Source of the DNA: UBA6170 sp034429975
GTDB lineage: Bacteria; Chloroflexota; Anaerolineae; Anaerolineales; Anaerolineaceae
Assembly: GCA_034429975.1 (NCBI GenBank)
Contig: DAOUFM010000146.1
Location: 1 to 64,000, forward strand
DNA length: 64,000 nt
Direction: 5' to 3'
Shown: piece by piece, positions 57,760-64,000 of the stretch
How the letters are laid out: each line of letters opens with the position of its first letter
Position numbering within the stretch: the stretch's first letter is position 1
Notes under the pieces: model-generated
The model's database searches: none
Told to the model about the DNA's origin: nothing
Seen by the model: the letters and a program-made list of their open reading frames with translations, nothing else
Made by a program: the position numbers and the translations under genes

Positions 57760-59052
57760 TCATTTAAAAATTTTATTTAAATGAATTTTTCTCTTAACCC
57801 AATAATAAAATTGAAAAATACCATAAGATTCAAACAGAATACTGAGTGGAATTGCAGGTAAGAAATATCTTTGGAATGGAATCTTAAATAAAAATAGTAT
57901 TTCCAAAAAGAAAAGAAGAAAAGCGGAAACAAAGATGATTTTCTCTTTGATTGTGAAATTAATAATTGCCCGAATGAACCCATATAAAAAAAACAAAAAT
58001 GAAAGTGTTCCTAAAAGGAGATTGCGAAACAAACCTTTTTGAAACGGACTTTTTAAATAATTGACAAAGGATACATTAAGAGCATCCTGATAATTTGCAA
58101 TTTCCTGCGGAGAAGGTGGCAGAATATAAATTTGAGCAATCCAGGCGACAATTTTTTTGGGGATTGTATCCGTAATAGATGTCGGGCTAACTGCTTCAAT
58201 GGAAAATTCTTGATTTTGGGTTAATAAGCTTCTTTCTTTTATCATCGCATCGAACGCCTTCAAAGGATTGTTCCATAGGATAGGATTAAAAAGCATGAAA
58301 ATTGAAACGATGATGATAGAAAAGAAGATTGTTTGTGTGATTAACTTATTAGTCTCTTTAAAAAAATAGTAAAAAAATAATAATAGTCCTACAAGTACAA
58401 GAAAGATTAAAATCTGTTTGGAATTAATTGCGAATCCAATTGGAATTGCAGATAAAAAGATTATTTTTTTTGGCAATTTAAGTAGAAGATACAAACTAAG
58501 GGTTAGGAAAAAAATTAATGAAGATTCCGCCATCGCTCTTCTGGTGTGTAATAACAGAAGGGAATTCAACGAGAATAGTAAAACTGATAAACCAATCAAG
58601 ATATTGTTATTCTTAAATAATTCTTTCGAAAGTAAAAAGAAAATAACAATAGAGATTGGAAACAAAATCGCCGTGCTCAGCCGTGACACAAATAACATTT
58701 TTGGGGTTGGAAAAGCCAATTTATTTTCATCCCAGGTTTTTGACCAATCCCAGTCGTTTTGGAGTGGGGGAACCCCTGAAATTAGTCGAAAAACACCAAT
58801 GGCGTAGCGTGTAATGGGGGCATCCAATAATCGATATTTTTGCATCAGTGGGTTTGATGGATTATCTTGATAAAATAATTCTGATGTATGATTGATTAGA
58901 AGATTAACATCCTCACTCATGTAAATTTGAGTTGATTCGTCTGGATGAAAAGGAACATTAATTAAGGTATGGAAATAATAATAAATCCAAACGATTGATA
59001 AAATCCCTATTACTAATAATAAAAAATTTTTATTTTTCGATAAATTAGACAT
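57760..59052 (-). CDS. GT-C-like membrane glycosyltransferase (GT39/ArnT-type)
   Basis: 430 residues with about ten hydrophobic segments. After the first membrane helix comes VPFHPDEST, an acidic loop motif typical of GT-C polyprenyl-phosphate-sugar transferases (ArnT/PMT type). It would move a sugar from a lipid-linked donor onto an envelope acceptor on the outer side of the membrane. Its start codon overlaps that of the divergent neighbour by two bases, and no Shine-Dalgarno is visible, so leaderless translation is possible. Substrate unknown. Confidence 0.75.
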   Translation of the reverse strand: MSNLSKNKNFLLLVIGILSIVWIYYYFHTLINVPFHPDESTQIYMSEDVNLLINHTSELFYQDNPSNPLMQKYRLLDAPITRYAIGVFRLISGVPPLQNDWDWSKTWDENKLAFPTPKMLFVSRLSTAILFPISIVIFFLLSKELFKNNNILIGLSVLLFSLNSLLLLHTRRAMAESSLIFFLTLSLYLLLKLPKKIIFLSAIPIGFAINSKQILIFLVLVGLLLFFYYFFKETNKLITQTIFFSIIIVSIFMLFNPILWNNPLKAFDAMIKERSLLTQNQEFSIEAVSPTSITDTIPKKIVAWIAQIYILPPSPQEIANYQDALNVSFVNYLKSPFQKGLFRNLLLGTLSFLFFLYGFIRAIINFTIKEKIIFVSAFLLFFLEILFLFKIPFQRYFLPAIPLSILFESYGIFQFYYWVKRKIHLNKIFK

Positions 59053-60661
59053 GATTCAAAAAATTATTAAAAATAAACTACTGACTATCATAATTTTACT
59101 TAGTTTTCATTTTCTTTATCGGTTTATATTACTGAGTTTGAATGCGTTCCCGTTTAACGCTGATGAAGCGATTGTTGGTCTCATGGCAAAGCATATTCTT
59201 CAAGGAGAAAACTTTTTATTTTTTTACGGGCAATCATATATGGGCAGTCTGGATGCGTATTTAGTTGCGCTTGGTTTTTTGATATTTGGGGAAGCAGTCT
59301 GGGTGATTCGGTTGGTGCAAATTGTTTTATATGCTCTAACGATTACCTTTTTTTATTTATATTTAATTGAATTATGGAATGATGAAAAAATTGCATTGAT
59401 CAGTTCTTTATTCCTGGTTTTTCCGACGGTAAATGTTGTTTTATATACCACAGTTTCTTTAGGTGGGTATGGAGAAGCTTTTTTATTTGGAGCCATATCT
59501 CTTTATTTATCGGGGATTATAACAAAGGGCGAATTTAAAAAACAAAAGGACTTTTTTCTAATCAGTTTAATGGGGTTTTTATTTGGTTTTGGTTTGTTCA
59601 CAAATCCTATCAGTTTGACTATGATCGTTCCGGCAATAATAATTACTATTTATGTACTCACAAAAAAACTTAAAAGATTACAGTTTGATCAAATAGGTAG
59701 TATTCTGATTGTTTCTTTTCTGATAGGGTCATTTCCATTTTGGTTTGCTTTATTCTCATCAAATGGCTTTGCAACACTGCATGAAATAACCGGAAGCGCA
59801 GTGGCAGTTGAAAAATCTTCTTATTTCCTAAATGTATTTTCCCACTTAATAAACTTCCTTTTATTTGGTATTACGGTAATTCTAGGACTTCGACCTCCTT
59901 GGAGCGTAGATTCCATTGGAGTTTTCGTTTTACCTATCGTTTTATTTTTCTGGTTAATTGTTTTTTATCTAAATATAAAAGAAAAGGTATTAAAACACGA
60001 AAAAGAAAAAATTTTTTCTTTGATAGGAATTTTTTTGTTTGTATTAGGTGGATTTCTTTTTACCTCCTTTGGCGTAGATCCGTCTGGAAGATATTTTTTG
60101 CCAATCGTTTTTCCTCTTTCAGCCTTGGCTGGTTATACCATAGTTCGAAATGGAAATAAATTTTTCCTCTTTTTGGCTGTTTTTGTGATCCTTTTCCAAA
60201 TTTATGGAACATCAATATCAGCGATGAAAAAACCTTATATTACAACGCAATTTTATGAACCGGCTCAAATTGACCAATCTAAAATGCCTGAGCTCTCTAA
60301 TTTTTTAATGAATGAAAATGAATTTTATGGTTTTTCAAATTATTGGGTTTCCTATCCGTTAGCTTTTTTAAGTGATGAAAAAATAATTTCTATCCCTGAG
60401 TTGCCATATCATCAGGATTTACGATACACAAGTAGAGATAATCGCATAGAGGAATATAATGAAAAAATCTCAAATGCTGATCGGTTTTTTTATATCACTA
60501 CAAAAAACCGCGTATTAGATAATACCCTTGTTTCTGCTTTGGAAGAAAAAAAAATTAATTATGAATATAAAGAATTAGGAGATTTTAAAATCTATTATTC
60601 TCTTTCTAAAAAATTTACTCCTGAAGAGTTAGGTATTACCAATGAATTTATCAAAAATTGA
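59051..60661 (+). CDS. GT-C-like membrane glycosyltransferase
   Basis: 536 residues with about ten membrane segments and a C-terminal soluble part (about 395-536). The loop motif FPFNADEAIVGLMAKHILQG (Asp-Glu after the first helix) and FYGQSYMGSLDAYLVAL are typical of the GT39/PMT-like group. No ribosome-binding site precedes the ATG, which shares CATG with the divergent gene. The following gene overlaps its end by 20 bases. Confidence 0.75.
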   Translation: MIQKIIKNKLLTIIILLSFHFLYRFILLSLNAFPFNADEAIVGLMAKHILQGENFLFFYGQSYMGSLDAYLVALGFLIFGEAVWVIRLVQIVLYALTITFFYLYLIELWNDEKIALISSLFLVFPTVNVVLYTTVSLGGYGEAFLFGAISLYLSGIITKGEFKKQKDFFLISLMGFLFGFGLFTNPISLTMIVPAIIITIYVLTKKLKRLQFDQIGSILIVSFLIGSFPFWFALFSSNGFATLHEITGSAVAVEKSSYFLNVFSHLINFLLFGITVILGLRPPWSVDSIGVFVLPIVLFFWLIVFYLNIKEKVLKHEKEKIFSLIGIFLFVLGGFLFTSFGVDPSGRYFLPIVFPLSALAGYTIVRNGNKFFLFLAVFVILFQIYGTSISAMKKPYITTQFYEPAQIDQSKMPELSNFLMNENEFYGFSNYWVSYPLAFLSDEKIISIPELPYHQDLRYTSRDNRIEEYNEKISNADRFFYITTKNRVLDNTLVSALEEKKINYEYKELGDFKIYYSLSKKFTPEELGITNEFIKN

Positions 60662-62144
60662 AAAAAGTAAACAAAAAGAACGGTTTATTACTACTCTGTT
60701 TTTAATTTTAATATTCTTTATGGCAATCCGTTTGCCAGTAGATACGGACTTCTGGTGGCACCTTAGATCTGGACAATTGACTGTCCAGAATAGAGCGCCA
60801 ATTCTTCAGGATGTAACCTCTTTTACGGCTTTCTCACAACCTTGGGTTAATCATAGTTGGCTTTCTCAAGTTATCTTTTTCGAAATCTATAAAATAGCTG
60901 GTGAGACGGGAGTTATGCTATTTGTAGCAATTATTGCAACCATATCTATTGCTTTTATATATCTACGATTGAAAGGAAACATTTTCTTAAAGAGTCTAGT
61001 AATACTTTTAGGCGTATTAACCACTGCTGTTGTTTGGTCTCCACGCCCACAGCTGCTCTCTTTATTGTTTTTTGCTCTGCTTTTATTTTTTGTTGAGGGC
61101 GAAAATTTTAAAATTAATACATCAACTTTAATATTGCTGCCCATTTTTTTTATTGTGTGGGGGAATTTACATGCAGGCTTTAGTATTGGTTTCATTTATT
61201 TATTATGCAAACTGGCTGGAATGATATTTGATTTAATTATTTCAAATTCCTGGACCGATAAAATTAAATGGAAAGCAGTGTATCAATGGTTGGGTCTACT
61301 TTTGATTAGTGCGATGGCTGTAATCATAAATCCGAATGGAATTAATATCTGGCTCGTCCAATTTAATACGATTTCAATTCCTTCTTTGCAGAATTTAATA
61401 CCGGAATGGGCGTCTCCAAATTTCCATGAGTTATATCAGCAACCCTTTCTCTGGTTGTGGGTATTGTTGATTGCATTCATAATGGCCAATGGTCGTCAAT
61501 ATAAGTTTCAGACGATCTTCCCGCTGATTGTTTTAGGGGCTTTGGGCTTCATTTCCAGAAGGAATTATGTGTATTTTTCTGTATTTACGATTCCAATTTT
61601 AAACTCCGAGTTGAATATTTTTTGGAAAAAGAGAGTTCACCATATTAATTGGCTAGAAAATATATTAACAAAGATGAGTTCAATGAATAAAGAACCCAAC
61701 CTGGCTTTTTCCAAAATCATAAATTCAACAATCATTTTTTTACTTTGTTTTGTAACAGTTGGAAAAATAATTTATTTGGGAAATCCGATGATATATAAAG
61801 CGTATTTGAATCAACTTTACCCATTTGAATTGTTGACAGAATTAAGAAAACAGGATCCAAGCGCTCAAAGATGTCTAAATTCTTACGCATGGGGAGGTTT
61901 CTTATCATGGAACGTACCAGAAATGTTAATATTTATTGATGGGAGAACTGATTTATATGGAGAAAAAATAATTAATGATTGGCTCTCGATGGTGAATGCT
62001 GGTGATGAATGGAGAAAAGAATTTAATAATTATAGAATTAACTGCATAATTTTAGAAAAGAATCGCCCAATCGTCGATCATTTAATTTCAGATTCCTGGA
62101 AAATACTTTATGAGGATAACCAGGCGATTTATTTAATGAAATAA
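60642..62144 (+). CDS. Multi-spanning membrane protein, probable GT-C-like
   Basis: 500 residues, about ten membrane segments. The first loop reads RLPVDTDFWWHLRSGQL, followed by QPWVNHSWLSQVIFFEIY; the C-terminal soluble part includes NSYAWGGFLSWNVPE and FIDGRTDLYGE. These features match a widespread family of uncharacterised prokaryotic membrane proteins near glycosyltransferases. Enzymatic activity is not certain. It overlaps the previous gene by 20 bases, so it is part of one transcript. Confidence 0.7.
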   Translation: MNLSKIEKSKQKERFITTLFLILIFFMAIRLPVDTDFWWHLRSGQLTVQNRAPILQDVTSFTAFSQPWVNHSWLSQVIFFEIYKIAGETGVMLFVAIIATISIAFIYLRLKGNIFLKSLVILLGVLTTAVVWSPRPQLLSLLFFALLLFFVEGENFKINTSTLILLPIFFIVWGNLHAGFSIGFIYLLCKLAGMIFDLIISNSWTDKIKWKAVYQWLGLLLISAMAVIINPNGINIWLVQFNTISIPSLQNLIPEWASPNFHELYQQPFLWLWVLLIAFIMANGRQYKFQTIFPLIVLGALGFISRRNYVYFSVFTIPILNSELNIFWKKRVHHINWLENILTKMSSMNKEPNLAFSKIINSTIIFLLCFVTVGKIIYLGNPMIYKAYLNQLYPFELLTELRKQDPSAQRCLNSYAWGGFLSWNVPEMLIFIDGRTDLYGEKIINDWLSMVNAGDEWRKEFNNYRINCIILEKNRPIVDHLISDSWKILYEDNQAIYLMK

Positions 62145-62299
62145 TCATTTTATATTTTTCTTTAAATTGGTGCGAAAATATAAATATGTTTTATACTTCA
62201 TTAAATTTTGATAAGCAATTTATTTAATTCCCTGAAATAAAGAAACCTTTAAAATATGAATAATTTTTATTTATTTATCGTTTATTTAACAAATTACCT

Positions 62300-63535
62300 A
62301 TGAATCGAAAAAAATATAGAACAATACAAGAGTTTTCAATAATCTTATTATTTATTGTAATTATTGGTTTATTTGGATATACCAATTTTCAGTTTACAAA
62401 ATCATCTCCAGGAGGGAACGATTTTCTTGTTCACTGGGTTGGGACTCAAAAATTTGTATTGGAAGGTATTAGCCCATATTCAGACAAGGTTGCATTAGAG
62501 ATCCAAAGATTAGTTTATGGACGACCTGCTCTGGAAGGGGAGCATGAATTACGGGTCGCATATCCTTTCTATTCAATTTTCCTTTTTTTACCCTTCTCGT
62601 TAATTAAAAATTTTGAAATTGCAAGAGCGTTTTGGATGACATTTCTAGAATTAATTTTGATGTTTTCTACAATAATAGTTATCAAATTAGTGAAATGGAA
62701 AATAAAACCTTTGTTTACTTTTTTGATCATTGCTTTTAGTTTATTTTGGTACCATGGGTTGCGTTCGATTATTAATGGTAACGCTGTGGTTGTTATACTT
62801 TTTTTGGTCGTAGTTTGCATCTATGCGATTTCTAGAAAGCAAGATGAATTAGCCGGAATTAGTTTAGCTTTATCAACTATTAAGCCACAAGTAGCTTTTG
62901 CTTTTATTATCTTTGTTATTATTTGGGCAATCGTGAACAATAAGCAAAAAATATTATTTTGGTTTTTTGGTACACTGATCTCAATTGTCTTGTTGGGTTT
63001 GTTTTTACTGCCTACTTGGCCTCTGGAATTTTTAAGAGAGGTTATGAGGTACCCTGGTTATAACCCTCCTGGAACACCTGCAACAGCCTTAGCAGAATTA
63101 ATGCCTGGAGCAGGGTATCGTCTGGGGTTATTGATTTCAGCGATAAGTGGATTGGTTTTATTGGCTGAATGGTTTTTTGGCCGACATTCTGAAGAACTTA
63201 AATTTTTTTGGTTGGCTTCATTAACACTTGTTCTCGGCCAATGGATTAATATTCAGACGGATCCTGGCAATTTCTTAATTATGTTTCCAGCTTGTATTAT
63301 TGTTTTTCGTATGTTAGATGATCGCTGGAGGAAAAATGGTCTCTGGATCATAATGAGCTATTTATTAGTTGTATTTTTTGTCCCCTGGCTGTTTTTTATT
63401 AAGACTTTGGATTTTGGATACCAACCGGTTCAAAGTCCAATTATGTTTTTTCCAACTCCAGTTTTACTGCTTGTTGGATTATATTGGGTGAGATGGTGGG
63501 TAAAGAATCCGGCAATCAATATCATCAATTCATAA
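62300..63535 (+). CDS. DUF2029/GT87-family membrane mannosyltransferase-like protein
   Basis: 411 residues with about ten membrane segments. The loop after the first helix is PGGNDFLVHWVGTQKFVLEG, then ISPYSDKVA: the D-F-x-x-Y/H-W arrangement of the GT87 (polyprenol-phosphate-mannose-dependent alpha-1,2-mannosyltransferase-like) family; STIKPQVAF is also typical. The donor and acceptor are unknown. A 155-base gap separates it from the previous gene; the next gene overlaps its end. Confidence 0.8.
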   Translation: MNRKKYRTIQEFSIILLFIVIIGLFGYTNFQFTKSSPGGNDFLVHWVGTQKFVLEGISPYSDKVALEIQRLVYGRPALEGEHELRVAYPFYSIFLFLPFSLIKNFEIARAFWMTFLELILMFSTIIVIKLVKWKIKPLFTFLIIAFSLFWYHGLRSIINGNAVVVILFLVVVCIYAISRKQDELAGISLALSTIKPQVAFAFIIFVIIWAIVNNKQKILFWFFGTLISIVLLGLFLLPTWPLEFLREVMRYPGYNPPGTPATALAELMPGAGYRLGLLISAISGLVLLAEWFFGRHSEELKFFWLASLTLVLGQWINIQTDPGNFLIMFPACIIVFRMLDDRWRKNGLWIIMSYLLVVFFVPWLFFIKTLDFGYQPVQSPIMFFPTPVLLLVGLYWVRWWVKNPAINIINS

Positions 63536-64000
63536 TTAAAAACCGAGACTTGATATCGATATCCCTGGTTTTTATTATTGGCATTAGTTTACGATTGCTA
63601 TTTATTAATACGCGTGAAATTGCTTATGATGATGCGTTTAGCTATTTCCTGGCAAGGAATGATTATCAAAAAATAATTATGGGGACATCTTTTGATACGA
63701 TGCCGCCACTTTACTACTTTCTTTTGCACAATTGGTTAACAATAAGTAAAGCCTTGTGGTTTTTAAGGTTATTGAACATTTTTATTAATTTATTGACGGG
63801 AATTTTCGTTTACAAATTAGCTGGCAACCTTTTTAATAAACGAACTGCTGGAATTGCTGTACTTCTGTTTATGATTTCACCATTTCAAATCTACCATTCT
63901 CAAGAACTTCGAATGTATGCTCTTTTGGAATTCGGACAGATTGGTTTTTATTTTTCAATTTTAAAGTTGATAAATGATAAAGGTAAACATCAGATTTTTT
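63493..64000 (+). CDS. GT-C-like membrane glycosyltransferase, 3' end cut by the window
   Basis: Open from ATG 63493 to the last base, at least 169 residues, no stop. The first helix (about residues 20-36) is followed by INTREIAYDDAFSYFLARND with an Asp-Asp pair, and later PPLYYFLLHNW and ISPFQIYHSQELRMYALLEF, all standard for GT39/ArnT-like transferases. It overlaps the GT87-type gene by 43 bases, so it is probably co-transcribed. Confidence 0.75.
   Translation, partial: MVGKESGNQYHQFIIKNRDLISISLVFIIGISLRLLFINTREIAYDDAFSYFLARNDYQKIIMGTSFDTMPPLYYFLLHNWLTISKALWFLRLLNIFINLLTGIFVYKLAGNLFNKRTAGIAVLLFMISPFQIYHSQELRMYALLEFGQIGFYFSILKLINDKGKHQIF

Overview
The window is an AT-rich (mid-30s % GC by eye) bacterial chromosome segment, densely packed with housekeeping genes and without insertion sequences, phage genes or CRISPR arrays. 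The gene content suggests an anaerobic, filament-type Chloroflexota (Anaerolineae-like); this is inference, since no marker such as 16S rRNA is present. Pointers are the IPVTG-type surface anchor, soluble PQQ-propeller Ser/Thr kinases, a partial NADH-dehydrogenase-like module, a 2-oxoacid:ferredoxin oxidoreductase, Rex, an Asp-type MurA, and Firmicutes-like synteny around rpmB/fakA/recG.

Layout. 1-1100: the end of a repeat-bearing surface protein with an IPVTG sorting signal, facing a sortase-like enzyme. 1257-3934: yebC-ruvC-SpoU methylase-ruvA. 4276-9759: F1-ATPase genes atpA-atpG-atpD-atpC followed by an mreB-like gene. 9830-12486 (minus): rex, a YugP-type membrane protease, tRNA-Arg(CCG) and an AIR-synthase/HypE-like protein. 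12672-14769: glmS behind a glmS-type ribozyme with enlarged insertions. 14841-16084 (minus): a LOG-family gene and a SufR-like Cys-containing regulator, divergent from 16191-22898 (plus): nuoB-nuoCD-nuoI, a small Cys protein, mrp, a PSP1-family gene and an M20 amidohydrolase. 22938-26639: a FadR-type regulator whose promoter lies inside a perfect inverted repeat, followed by korA-korB.

26660-36582 (minus): sulfurtransferase, pyruvate kinase, ornithine aminotransferase, ornithine carbamoyltransferase, two SDRs, a TrmH methylase, the radical SAM/DUF2344 pair and DUF503. 36628-40545: folC-lon. 40546-49026: coiled-coil protein, coaD, recG, fakB, fakA, asp23 | rpmB | rpe and a Ser/Thr kinase, an order recalling Bacillus prkC-rpe-rpmB-yloU-yloV-recG.

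49140-55874 holds an SH3 membrane protein, a DUF971 gene and a compact six-gene phosphosignalling operon: soluble Ser/Thr kinase with an eight-blade PQQ propeller (apparently starting at CTG), PP2C phosphatase, J-domain/vWA fusion, zinc-ribbon/FHA protein, a 78-residue unknown and an orphan OmpR-type response regulator. This is the best candidate for an under-described system. Thioredoxin and an Asp-type (predicted fosfomycin-insensitive) MurA follow, and the window ends in five multi-spanning GT-C-like or related membrane proteins (57760-64000), two of them divergent with overlapping start codons and the last cut by the window edge.
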